Assembly (NCBI GenBank): GCA_048013815.1
Contig: CM106586.1
Location: 11,222,001-11,286,000 of the forward strand
DNA: 64,000 bases
From: Setoptus koraiensis
Taxonomy: Eukaryota; Arthropoda
Reading direction: 5' to 3'
The notes beneath the pieces were generated by a model, which worked only from the letters and a program-made list of their open reading frames with translations, ran no database searches and was not told where the DNA came from. Below, in pieces: positions 36,444-46,468 of this stretch; within the stretch, counting starts at the first letter, position 1, and each line of letters opens with the position of its first letter. Position numbers and translations under genes: made by a program.

Positions 36444-37169
36444 TTAGCGTGAACCCAGATAAGGGTAGGGCCATTGTCGGAACACTTTTTCGGCATCGTC
36501 TGACCAGCCGAATCCGTAAAAATTGTGTCTAAATTCGACAGGGCCCTGATCTGCTGCAGCATAAACTAGTTTACAGATTATTGCGGCCGAATAAAGTGGC
36601 CCAATGGGCTCACTACTATTGATGACATGCTCATAGAACTGTTTATCGTCAACCTTCTCCTCCTTAGCTATACTCAAAAGGTTCTCTATTTCTTTCCGGA
36701 AGTTGTAAGAATCCTCGTTGTTTACTCTGTAAGGGGTACACATTTCATCTACATTACTCATTAGATTCGATCCCAATCTGTAGTCGTAAGCCAAATAGTG
36801 ATTGAAATTATGTTTAAATTCATTCTTCGCTGGCACAGAATTCTCATACATATCGGATACAAGACGAATGACATCATTCATGTCGACCTCACTTGATGAA
36901 TCTTTTCCTGTGGCCACTTGCAATATTTTCATCATTCCTCGTGGCCAATGATGACTTTTACTTTGCAGGCGAGCTGCACTACTGTGACCAGTAGCCTCCT
37001 TGATTTTCGACACCAGATTAAATTCTTTCTGATACCATTTTTCAACTAGATCATTTAACGTCTTTATCTGTTGCAAAAATTTTTCCTGTCCGCTGACCGT
37101 CGCTGAGTTGAAACTCATGACGAACATAATGGTCCCAAGAGCAATGATGGTGACATTGGATAGATGCAT
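36444..37169 (-). CDS. Secreted protein, tandem family copy 1, unknown
   Basis: The 241-residue protein starts at MHLSNVTII; the frame is open 64 codons further upstream, but the other two copies support this start. The signal peptide is residues 1-27 (ALGTIMFVMSFNSATVSG). The mature protein begins QEKFLQQIKTLNDLVEKWYQ, predicted helical, with two Cys, a sequon at NSSEPIGPLYS and an aromatic C-terminus (WSDDAEKVFRQWPYPYL). No known domain is recognised. Copies 2 and 3 follow upstream in the same orientation with high identity, strongest in the first 80 residues and in SYNFRKEIENLL. Differences cluster in the middle (about residues 85-140). Such arrays often arise by unequal crossing over. A secreted, perhaps salivary, gut or cuticular, role is inferred only. 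Confidence 0.75.
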   Translation of the reverse strand: MHLSNVTIIALGTIMFVMSFNSATVSGQEKFLQQIKTLNDLVEKWYQKEFNLVSKIKEATGHSSAARLQSKSHHWPRGMMKILQVATGKDSSSEVDMNDVIRLVSDMYENSVPAKNEFKHNFNHYLAYDYRLGSNLMSNVDEMCTPYRVNNEDSYNFRKEIENLLSIAKEEKVDDKQFYEHVINSSEPIGPLYSAAIICKLVYAAADQGPVEFRHNFYGFGWSDDAEKVFRQWPYPYLGSR

Positions 37170-37923
37170 TTTCGAACAAATTAATAAGAGCACACCAATC
37201 GAGAATGAATTACAATTTTTTAATTCCAAGTTTTTGGGCTGCAATATGTTTAAATGCTGTCGCTGTGATAGTTTTGTTCGATGGATTCTGTAAAAATCGT
37301 CTATTAATAGTTTTTTTCTGGGGTTTATTTCCATCAGAAAAAAAAAACAATCTATCAGCAACTCTGTCGCCGCCTATTCTAAGCTGCTACATCATCAGCT
37401 TCAATTTAGCCCTCACCGAAAATTATGTATCATATGCAATCGTATAAAATTTCACTGAAACCAAGAAAAACGAGACACCAAATTTTTCAATGTTTAACCC
37501 CCGATTTCGCTGTCCATACTAATGAGTCTTTGGTAATGACCAACACAAGATCGCTAAGGCAATGCTGATGACTAGGAAGAACAGAATCGGTGATTAAAAC
37601 TACTCAGATTAGGTTTTTGTGACAGAAGTGGTAGAAATTCGGTGGTTCTGGTTGAATCAAATAGGACTCAAGAGACGTATCTAGATAGGTCTCGCCCAAA
37701 TAAGAATTTTTAGAGTTTTGCAATCGTCGGAAAGAATTTCGGTTATCAACCGATTCTGTTCTTCCGACTATAGATTGAATCATTGGATGATTATTGGAAT
37801 TGATGGGAGCAAGCTGATTCTGTGCAGTGGGAAAAAAATCTCAGTCTCAGCGACTCATTCGCTGGAAGTCGGAATCTCCGACAAGTTTAGTATTATCAGT
37901 ACAGCTTGTCATTCATGTGAGGA
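37170..37923. other. Spacer between family copies 1 and 2
   Basis: The first about 170 bp upstream of copy 1 resemble the upstream flanks of copies 2 and 3 (including the GATGGA and TTTTTTCTGG stretches), so the duplicated unit includes the promoter-proximal region. No other gene is seen. Confidence 0.55.
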
Positions 37924-38643
37924 TTAGTGTAAATTCAGATAAGGGTAGGGCCATTTTCTGAACGCTTTCTCAGCATCGTCATACCAGTCGAATCCGTTAT
38001 AAAAAGGTTCAAAGCCATAATGAGCTACTGCCTTAGTAACAAGTTGACAGATAATTGCGCCCGAATAAAGTGGCCCAATGGGCTCACTACTATTGATTAC
38101 AAGCTCATAGAACTGTTTATCGTCAACCTTCTCCTCCTTAGCTATCTTCAAAAGGTTCTCTATTTCTTTCCGGAAGTTGTAAGAATCTCTGTTGTTTACA
38201 CTGTAAGGGTTGCACAATTCATCCGTAACAAGCAGTATATTAGATCCAAATCTGTAGTCGTGATCCAAATAGTAGTTAAAATTATACTTAAATCTTGCCT
38301 TCGATTGCCCAGAGTTCTCATATATAGCGGAAACAAGACGAGTGACATCACCCATGTTGATCTCGCCTGATGAAGGCGTTCTGGTGGCCAGTTGCAATAT
38401 TTTCATCATTCCTCGTGGCCAATGATGACTCTTACTTTGCAGGCGAGCTGCACTGCTGTGACCAGTAGCCTCCTTGATTTTCGACACCAGATTAAATTCT
38501 TTCTGATACCATTTTTCAACTAGATCATTTAACGTCTTTATTTGTTGCAAAAATTTTTCCTGTCCCCTAACCGTCGCTGAGTTGAAACTCATGATGAACA
38601 TAATGGTCCCAAGAGCAACGATGGTGACATTAGATAGATGCAT
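37924..38643 (-). CDS. Secreted protein, tandem family copy 2, unknown
   Basis: A 239-residue paralogue of the 36444-37169 gene with the same signal peptide and N-terminal half. It differs most in residues 84-140 (ARFKYNFNYYLDHDYRFGSN) and near the C-terminus (YGFEPFYNGFDWYDDAEKAF). It is intact from ATG to TAA. Both Cys of copy 1 are kept (ELCNPY, IICQL). Confidence 0.75.
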   Translation of the reverse strand: MHLSNVTIVALGTIMFIMSFNSATVRGQEKFLQQIKTLNDLVEKWYQKEFNLVSKIKEATGHSSAARLQSKSHHWPRGMMKILQLATRTPSSGEINMGDVTRLVSAIYENSGQSKARFKYNFNYYLDHDYRFGSNILLVTDELCNPYSVNNRDSYNFRKEIENLLKIAKEEKVDDKQFYELVINSSEPIGPLYSGAIICQLVTKAVAHYGFEPFYNGFDWYDDAEKAFRKWPYPYLNLH

Positions 38644-39305
38644 TTTCGGACGAATTAATCACGCTAATCGAGAATAAATTGCAAATTTTTAACTCCAAGT
38701 TTTCGTGCTGCAATATGTTAAAATGCTGTCGCTGTGATAGTTTTATTCGATGGACTCTGTAAAAGGAGTCTATTAACAATTTTTTCTGGAATTTTTTTCC
38801 ATCAGAAAAAAACACTTCTGGCATCTCTATCGCTGCGACGGTACCGGGGAAAAGTTTATTATTAGACCAACCTTTCTACGACTCGAGCTCATAATGCTTC
38901 TGCTTAACGCCGTGGAACGAAAGAAAAAGAGCGGCAAACGATTATGGCAAATTATGGGTCTTCTTGTTGGGACTTTTAACTTAGGAGGGTCTCTCTTAAT
39001 TCATCGATCGCCATCATATAATGTATATAAATATATAGTTATGTGGCTTAGGAAAAAGGCCAAATGGTCATTACTAATGACCAACATGAGATCTCAAGAG
39101 TAACGCTGATGACATTGAATTATTGGATAATCATTGGAATTGATGGGAGCAAGCTAATTAGCGATTCTGTGAATATTCAATATAATTATTCATATTTTTT
39201 TCTAAAATCCTAGAAGGAAACAAAAATCTCAGTCTCAGCGACTCAGTTGCTACAAATCAGAATCTCCAACAGTTTTATTATTATCAGTACGAATTGTCAT
39301 TGATG
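38644..39305. other. Spacer between family copies 2 and 3
   Basis: It contains a block near 38855-38960 (beginning TTTATTATTAGACCAACC) that recurs near 40257-40350 upstream of copy 3, showing a duplicated unit of about 1.4 kb. No other gene is seen. Confidence 0.6.
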
Positions 39306-40037
39306 TTAAGATTGGTGTGAACCCAGATAAGGGTAGGGCCATTTTCGGAACGCTTTTTCGGCATCGTCTGACCAGCTGAATCCGTAAACATTGGGTCTAA
39401 ATTCGACAGGGACCTCATCTACTGCAGCATCAACCAGTTGACAGATAATTGCGGCCGAGTAAAGTGGCCCAATGGACTCACTACTATTGATTACAAGCTC
39501 ATAGAATTGTTTATCGTCAACCTTCTCCTCCTTAGCTATACTCAAAAGGTTCTCTATTTCTTTCCGGAAGTTGTAAGAATCTCTGTTGTTTACTCTGTAA
39601 GGGGTGCACATTTCATCTGCATTACTTGCAAGAGTAGATCCCAATCTGTAGTCGAACTGCAAGTACCATTGGAAATTATATCTAAATCTCTCCTTGGATG
39701 ACTGAGAGTTCTTATACATATAGGAAACAAGAAGAGTGACATCATTCATGTCGACCTCACTTGATGAATCTGTTCCTGTGGCCACTTGCAATATTTTCAT
39801 CATTCGTCTCGGCCAATGATGACTTTTACTTTGCAGGCGAGCTGCACTACTGTGACCAGTAGCCTCCTTGATTTTCGACACCAGATTAAATTCTTTCTGA
39901 TACCATTTTTCAACTAGATCATTTATCGTCTTTATTTGTTGCAAAAATTTTTCCTGTCCCCTAACCGTCGCTGAGTTGAAACTCATGACGAACATGAGGG
40001 TCCCAAGAGCAATGATGGTGACATTGGATAGATGCAT
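39306..40037 (-). CDS. Secreted protein, tandem family copy 3, unknown
   Basis: A 243-residue paralogue of the two preceding genes. It is closer to copy 1 in the C-terminal third (EFRPNVYGFSWSDDAEKAF) and has its own variant of the middle (ERFRYNFQWYLQFDYRLGST). It has a short extra tail after PYLGSHQS. Intact, one exon, same strand. Confidence 0.75.
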   Translation of the reverse strand: MHLSNVTIIALGTLMFVMSFNSATVRGQEKFLQQIKTINDLVEKWYQKEFNLVSKIKEATGHSSAARLQSKSHHWPRRMMKILQVATGTDSSSEVDMNDVTLLVSYMYKNSQSSKERFRYNFQWYLQFDYRLGSTLASNADEMCTPYRVNNRDSYNFRKEIENLLSIAKEEKVDDKQFYELVINSSESIGPLYSAAIICQLVDAAVDEVPVEFRPNVYGFSWSDDAEKAFRKWPYPYLGSHQS

Positions 40038-40715
40038 TTTCGAACGAATTAATCAGAGCACGTTAATCGAGAATGAATTACAATTTGTCTATCCCAAGTT
40101 TTTGTGCTGCAATATGTTAAAAAGCTGTCGCTGTGATAGTTCTATTCGATGGATTCTGTAAAAATAGTCTATTAATATTTTTTTCTGGAATTTATTTCCA
40201 CCGAAAAAAACTCTTTTAGCGACTCTGTCGCTGCGAATTCTACGGTACCGGGCAGAAGTTTATTATTAGACCAACCTTTCTACGACTCATGGAACGAAAG
40301 AAAAAGAGTATCTTGCTGGCGATCGGCAAACGATTATGGCAAATTTTGTGTCTTCTTGTTAGGAGGTTCTCTCCGAATTCATCGATGAATTTTCGCGGCA
40401 AGCAATCCGGTAAGACTCGTCTAAATCTTTTAGCAGCTTTCATGTATTTTACTTGCGTGTTGACGCGACATTTGTCTCGACTGCCGGCTTACATGGCCGA
40501 CTAACACCGCCGAATAACAGCGCGACCAATTGCCAAAATGTGACTATTGTAGAATAAAAAACAAGGCATTTGGGCTAATTTTAGTGACTAGTGGCCGCGA
40601 ATTCGCTTTATTCATCGTGTTTCGCGCGAAAACGCAGACTACAAAGTGTTGCGCAAAAAATCTATAGTTACATAATGCCTAGGTTATTGTTATCGTTGTC
40701 AATTAGTTGACCAGA
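40038..40715. other. Upstream flank of family copy 3 and 3' flank of aspartic protease 1
   Basis: It holds the duplicated block near 40257-40350 and a minus-strand AATAAA near 40612 that should serve aspartic protease 1. No other gene is supported. Confidence 0.55.
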
Positions 40716-42140
40716 TTATCGGGCCTGTGCGAAGCCCATCTGACGATTCTTGTAGTCAAACACGGTGTAGTAGGCGTTAAAGAAATTGGTGCCCACTATC
40801 CAGTTTTGAACGTCTTGGCCGGGCCTGATGGCAACGTAGCATATTTCTACAATTGCCTTCCGTTGGCTCGATTGTATTTTAGTTCGTCTGATGTAATTAC
40901 TCGGCAACAGTCGATAATTGATGCCGTCGATCATGATCGACAACAGCGGCAATTGGTGCATCGTGTTACAATCGACCGTCTGCAATTTTGTGCCCGCCAG
41001 CACTTGACTGCCCAATGCCGAATAAATGGCCTCAACACTGTCCACGGGCCCAACGAGACTCTCTTCGCCCGTGTCGAATGTCACTAGGCAACCATCCGGA
41101 CAGGACACAATGGTGTCGCCGAGCATGATATGTTGCGTTCCCAATTGCCACTCCGTGTACGATCTCAGCTTGTGATAATACACACGGCCCACGAAATGCG
41201 TCTCATCCAAGCCACCGAATATTAGCTCGCCGCCATAGCGACTGTCCAACAGGGGATTTATCCATAGCGAGAACACTGCTTCGCCGAGACCGTTTTCCTC
41301 GTACCATTGGTGTTCGTTTTTGCCCTCGTTTTCATTTATTTGCAGCACATACTTGTCATCGTGGCTCGACTCTTGCATGCTGAGCAAAATGTTTGCCACG
41401 CCGGTGCCGGACTGGGTGACGGGCGCCAAACCAATCACTCCGTCGTAGGCAGCATACTTGAATTGACCGTCAGAGGCGTCGGTAATAGCCAGAAAATTCT
41501 GTCTCACTCTCATGGGCTCAATCAACAGTTCGTCATGATTATTCTCATTGTAAACGGGTGCTCGTGGCAATGGCGGAAAATTGGCCGGCATCGACGATTC
41601 GGCTCGGTAGCCCAGGGTGAGCTGGTCCCATTTTGTGTAGCCCGTCAATGTGGTTCCCCGGTACGCGATACTGTATTTGTTAATGTTATTTTGCGCATTT
41701 GGATCGTAAGATTTCGAATCGTCACTGTCGTAGCCCTTGCCGTAATGCAAATTTGTTGCAAACGGATTCCACGTGTACTCAGGCAGCCAAATATCGCTAC
41801 AGCGAGTGTCGAAATGCATCAACATTGGCTTGGCCGGTTCCCCCACTCCCACAATTGCGTAATAGCTCACTTTTGGCACCTGATTCACCTGTTGGCTCTG
41901 AGAGCCGTTCGTGTTTCGTATTAGTTGCACCTTGACCAGTCGCTTCGGCGTCCTAACGCGCTGATTTTCCGCTTCATATCCATCGTAACCGTCGTATCGA
42001 TAGTAATCGGAATTTCCGCCCTGCTCCATGAAATCGCCTTGCCACACTTGACCGCGTACCTGGTCGGATGGAACAGTGCCCAAACAAAACACTGTAGCCA
42101 CAGCGCTCATCACCAGTTGCACTCTCATAAAATTCATCAT
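40716..42140 (-). CDS. Cathepsin-D/pepsin-like aspartic protease, first catalytic triad changed (DTR)
   Basis: A single-exon 474-residue protein of family A1. The N-terminal signal (MRVQLVMSAVATVFCLG) is followed by a Gly/Tyr/Asp-rich propeptide. The first active-site motif is HFDTRCSDIWLP (Asp111), where almost all A1 enzymes have DTG; the second is normal, VTFDTGEESLVGP (Asp356). The flap region YRGTTLTGYTKWDQLTLG keeps the family pattern, and the C-terminal lobe ends NWIVGTNFFNAYYTVFDYKN. The Gly-to-Arg change may reduce or alter activity; both Asp are kept. It is one of two tandem paralogues sharing TWNPFA after the first motif. A TATA box lies about 165 bp upstream. Likely secreted or lysosomal digestion, inferred from the family. 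Confidence 0.93.
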   Translation of the reverse strand: MMNFMRVQLVMSAVATVFCLGTVPSDQVRGQVWQGDFMEQGGNSDYYRYDGYDGYEAENQRVRTPKRLVKVQLIRNTNGSQSQQVNQVPKVSYYAIVGVGEPAKPMLMHFDTRCSDIWLPEYTWNPFATNLHYGKGYDSDDSKSYDPNAQNNINKYSIAYRGTTLTGYTKWDQLTLGYRAESSMPANFPPLPRAPVYNENNHDELLIEPMRVRQNFLAITDASDGQFKYAAYDGVIGLAPVTQSGTGVANILLSMQESSHDDKYVLQINENEGKNEHQWYEENGLGEAVFSLWINPLLDSRYGGELIFGGLDETHFVGRVYYHKLRSYTEWQLGTQHIMLGDTIVSCPDGCLVTFDTGEESLVGPVDSVEAIYSALGSQVLAGTKLQTVDCNTMHQLPLLSIMIDGINYRLLPSNYIRRTKIQSSQRKAIVEICYVAIRPGQDVQNWIVGTNFFNAYYTVFDYKNRQMGFAQAR

Positions 42141-42304
42141 GCCGCTTTCTGTCGGGCTTCTTAAATGCCAATTTACTGTTATTATTTGCTAATTGATTAT
42201 CGATTATAATTGATTGACTTGTCACTGATCGGGATCGTCTTCTCTAGTGCTGCTGCTGATGATGCATTCATAATCTGTGATTTATTCAGCTACTTGTCTG
42301 TTGC

Positions 42305-42312
42305 TTTATATA
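42305..42312 (-). promoter_or_regulatory. TATA box of aspartic protease 1
   Basis: TATATAAA on the minus strand, about 165 bp before the ATG at 42140, implying a 5' UTR of about 135 nt. Confidence 0.55.
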
Positions 42313-43009
42313 GTGGCTTCTCACACATTTATTGCTGGCCACTAACAGTGTTGCGCTGACTCAACAGGTGAGCCATTTTTAACAATTCATTTTGTTTCGA
42401 TTCGTTGTGGGATAGATGCGTTCGCTCGCGATGACAGATTGATTGTTATTATTATTACGGGTGATAATCCGCCCGAATTACCACCCGTGTCGCTGTTTGT
42501 TTATTCGCACAATCATTATGTTTATTCACTCAATTGCAAAATTGTTTCATTTGCGTCAATGCCAGACCGGCCTGACGCACATCTACAATCTGGCGTGAGT
42601 CACAACAGTTAAACAGTTGACAACGCAACGGCCAGCAACAATAAACCCAGCAGCAATAACAATTCGAGAATTGTTGCTTGATCCGAGCGGATTACTTACA
42701 GACGCCGCTGGCATTTGTCATCGCAACCATCAGACAGAAAGAAAACGGAAGAAAGAACGTGAATTCAAGTATTTTCTCGAGCTTCTTTCTCACAAGTTGT
42801 CAACAAACATAGTTCGGTGTGTAGTGATATACTCGCTGCGCTGCGACTATTTCATGCAAACATTTCCGCTAGAGTCTCGACAATGGTCCGCTCAATGGAA
42901 CCGTTCGGTCTTGGTTTATTGATTTCTCATTTGTCACTTGCTCTAACACGAACTATGACTCGAATACTTCAATGACACTAGCTGTTGTCTCATATACGAC
43001 CAATCATCT
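42313..43009. other. Intergenic DNA between the two aspartic protease genes
   Basis: No gene is supported. The 101-codon plus-strand frame at 42617-42922 resembles nothing known. Confidence 0.5.
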
Positions 43010-44392
43010 TTATTTGGAATTGGCAAAGCCTACGCGACGGTTAGTTAAATCGAAAACGGTGTAAAAGGCCTCCATGAAGTGCGTGCCCAAGATCCAGTTG
43101 TTGCCCCCCTGTTGGTGGGGCCTGATGCTTACGTAACATGTTAAATTGAACAAATTGAAAGAATCTGTCGGTATGTTCATGGTGCGTATGTAATACATGG
43201 ATCGCAAATCCAAGCTGGTAACATCGTCAAATCCAAATTGCAGGTCAGGTAGTTTTGGCGCTGTATTACAATCGACCGAGTAAATACCTTTAATATTCTC
43301 GTGTTCAGTTGCTTTCAATTCCTTGTATAATTCCTCGACAATATCCTTAGGCCCATAAATGTCATTGACGCCAGTATCCATAGTAAATGTGAAGCCCTGT
43401 GGTTTCGACAGCAATCGTCTGCCCAGCCACAATTGACTGCCGGACATTTGCCAGGTTGTTGCACCCGCAATCAATGAACGATATTGTATTTGGCCAGAGA
43501 ATTTCCTCTTATCCGTTCCACCAAATAAAACCTCGGCTTTATCACCATGTGGCTGAAACCAAAATGAGAAAACCTCCTTGTCTAGCAGTGTTCCAAAGGC
43601 CCTTTTTTCAATGAAACCAGTGAAGCTTTTGTTGGCGGCAGCAACCTCGCGTTTTGCCAATTCTGGCACAATTTTTTTTGCTGCTTGCATATTTGACAAC
43701 AATGTAGTGCTGCCCGACACGAGACCTTCCGACGTGGGCGCCAATCCCAAAATCATGTACGCGTCATAAGGATCTTTCTTTTGTCCATCGTTACTGGCCG
43801 AGTAAATGGCCAAAAAGCGCTGTTTTATTGTTATTTTGCCCGTCTTAGTCTCAATAGGCAACAAATCGGTCGAACTGTAATGATAATTAATCATGTCCGA
43901 TCCCAAAACCAATTGGTCCGAATAAGCCTCGCCACTCAGTCTGGTGCCCCGATAATCCAACTCGTAATCTCCGCTTGCTGGGCCCACGCAGGTCACTGAT
44001 TCGCTGCAACGGTGGCCCATCAAATAAACAAGATTGCGAGCAAAAGGATTCCATGTCCATTTCGGATACCAAATCTCGCTAGTGCCCGTGTCATAGATGG
44101 CCTTTATAGATCTTGGTGGCTGACCAAAATGTACAAAATCATAATAGACCTTTTCCGGGGGTCCGTTGTTGCGTTGATACTTTTCGGCATTCATAGTCAA
44201 CTTGATAATGTGCTCTGAATCGTATGGCACTCGTGGATCCAGATCATGGGGTGTTGCTTCGACCATCCATTGCGTTTGCGTTGCACTAACGTATAAAATT
44301 GCTAACGAAATCAATAAAATTGCTGCTGATAAACGCCTCAAATGGTGCCCATGAAAATAGAGGCCCAATCTTGCCGGCAGTGCTTGAAACAT
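43010..44392 (-). CDS. Cathepsin-D/pepsin-like aspartic protease
   Basis: A family A1 aspartic endopeptidase of 460 residues, starting at the ATG giving MFQALPARLG; the open frame upstream lacks an ATG. A hydrophobic segment at about 22-36 (LSAAILLISLAILYVSA) is the signal sequence or anchor. Both active-site triads are canonical: AIYDTGTSEIWYP (Asp101) and FTMDTGVNDIYGP (Asp339). The lobe end NWILGTHFMEAFYTVFDLTN is typical. Single exon. The stop codon TAA is inside an AATAAA, so cleavage must follow within a few tens of bases. A CAG just before the ATG could be a splice acceptor of a 5' UTR exon. It lies upstream of, and on the same strand as, the DTR paralogue, which suggests tandem duplication. 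Confidence 0.94.
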   Translation of the reverse strand: MFQALPARLGLYFHGHHLRRLSAAILLISLAILYVSATQTQWMVEATPHDLDPRVPYDSEHIIKLTMNAEKYQRNNGPPEKVYYDFVHFGQPPRSIKAIYDTGTSEIWYPKWTWNPFARNLVYLMGHRCSESVTCVGPASGDYELDYRGTRLSGEAYSDQLVLGSDMINYHYSSTDLLPIETKTGKITIKQRFLAIYSASNDGQKKDPYDAYMILGLAPTSEGLVSGSTTLLSNMQAAKKIVPELAKREVAAANKSFTGFIEKRAFGTLLDKEVFSFWFQPHGDKAEVLFGGTDKRKFSGQIQYRSLIAGATTWQMSGSQLWLGRRLLSKPQGFTFTMDTGVNDIYGPKDIVEELYKELKATEHENIKGIYSVDCNTAPKLPDLQFGFDDVTSLDLRSMYYIRTMNIPTDSFNLFNLTCYVSIRPHQQGGNNWILGTHFMEAFYTVFDLTNRRVGFANSK

Positions 44393-46468
44393 TTTTTCTG
44401 TAGTAGGCAATTTTTTAAGAAGCCAAGATATATTACATGTATAACCAACTATGCACTATAACAGCATCACCATATTCAGCATCATTATATTCTCAAGACT
44501 ACACAAGATTCAGAACACAAGTATACTGACTGCTAATTATCGTCAAGATAGGCGCTAGATAAACTTGAGATTTGTTGTTGTCAATAGAGCACATTCTCAG
44601 CCGCCCAAAATACCATTGCCTTATCTTATCTAATCTAATAAATTATCTAATCACTGCATTTTGATCACACTAGCCAATCAATGGCCAACAGTCCCTCATC
44701 GTTTTCACAGACCATCACAGTGTTGCAGTGCCAAACGAACAATGCATCATAAATTATCAGATATTTGCCATCAGTTCCATTGTCTATTATCGCTCGTTCG
44801 AGTGTCCAGAACAGAAATGTGTTTAGTAGTTTACCTATCTCACAACCAAGTTGCATTTAGGTAGCATCAAACTGTCAATTGTATTATGAATGCGTTGTCG
44901 TCGGGCAACATTGGCAACTCATAATCAACAAAATTGTCAAATAATCTAATTATCACTTATGAGCAGCCGACAATTTCTCATGCAATTTTGCAATATCGAC
45001 ACTGATAAGACACACAAAAGCGCCATCGTTGGGTCGGAACTGAACCGCCAACACAGCACGACAAACTCTTCCGGTCGCTACGACGTACCTGTGCCGACCT
45101 AACAATCCAAACAATTATCGCTAATTGCAAAATGATCACAGAAAACAATAGCAACTCATTTATGGCCATCCAGAGATGGTCATCCGCTTATGGAGGGCAA
45201 ACAAAGCAACAACAGCAACAGTCATAATGACTATGGCTCAAAATTTCCAGCTGACCAGCGAACAAATAGCCAGAACAATCGTATCATACTGACAACAGAT
45301 CACAGCAGCACCAATAATCATCAAATGTCATCGGGCAAGATCCACGTCAGTCTAAACAGAGACTGCTGCTGGTCCTGACATTGTTGCCAAAGGCAATGTG
45401 ACCCAAATGAATGATGATCAAGCCACGATAGAGAACTTAAATTATGAATCATAATCAATATTCGTTAGGCTGATAACAGAAAAAAAGTAACGTTCGCTGT
45501 CGAGATATTTTGTATTCTTCGTCGAAGCAAGAATGAAAGCACCTTGCTCGTTGTCATGGAACGTGCGCCGTTTCTTCTACTGCTACTTCCGGCGATCACT
45601 CGTCGATCCGACCTTCGGCGAGCCGCCTTCAAGACGCGATGTACAAACTTGAATGATGCAAGCTGAAAATGTCCTTGACACTTGTCGGCAAATGTCAGCT
45701 TGTTGCCTGTTGTTTATTGGTTTATTGGTACAATGGTGGTGGTTTACAGGTGCGCTGCCTATTGTTGCTGTCATGCCGCTGCAACAAGTTGTGAATATGA
45801 TTATCATCACCGTACTGGCGTGATTGTCACGGTGATGAAAGTATACTTGTCAGGCAAACATATATACCATATTTATAGTTTGTTTTTATTGTGTGCCTAA
45901 ACCTGTTCGGCTTGCCACAATCGATTGCACACAAAGTCCACAGCGTGACAGAGAGGAAGAGCTCCGTCAGAAGTTAGAAGAGTGGACTGACGGGGGCGCT
46001 ACACGCGCGCCGTCGTTATGTAATACTAGTGGATGCTGCAGTAGGTAATTTTCTATAGGAAGATGAAATCCATTTGTGATTTCATCGAGCGACACAAGAG
46101 ACCATTGATCACGAGCGCCTCTCGCGTTCACTACATGTGTCTCAAATAAAATGCAGCAAAATCAACACTCCCTCGCACCATCGCATTTTTTTTTTCGGAA
46201 TTCATAATCAAAGGTTAGCATATCGATGAAAGTGAACAACAGCGGCTACGAGATAATGGATACTCATCACGACACAGCAACAACAACAACAAGTGGCGTA
46301 TTTTTTCCAATCTAAACAGCAGATTAACCAAAGATTGTGGCGGCTCACTAACACCGTATCGGCACTAACTGATTGATTTATACACACTTAACTCATATTT
46401 GTTTCACTTCACCAGCATCACATACGAACAATCCAATATCACCAGTACCAGCATTGAATCAGTACAAA
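44393..46468. other. Intergenic DNA upstream of fumarylacetoacetase
   Basis: No supported gene over about 2 kb. Several short open frames lack ATG starts or any resemblance. It should contain promoters for aspartic protease 2 (-) and fumarylacetoacetase (+). A possible acceptor (TTCACCAG) near 46414 hints at a 5' UTR intron of the latter. Confidence 0.5.
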
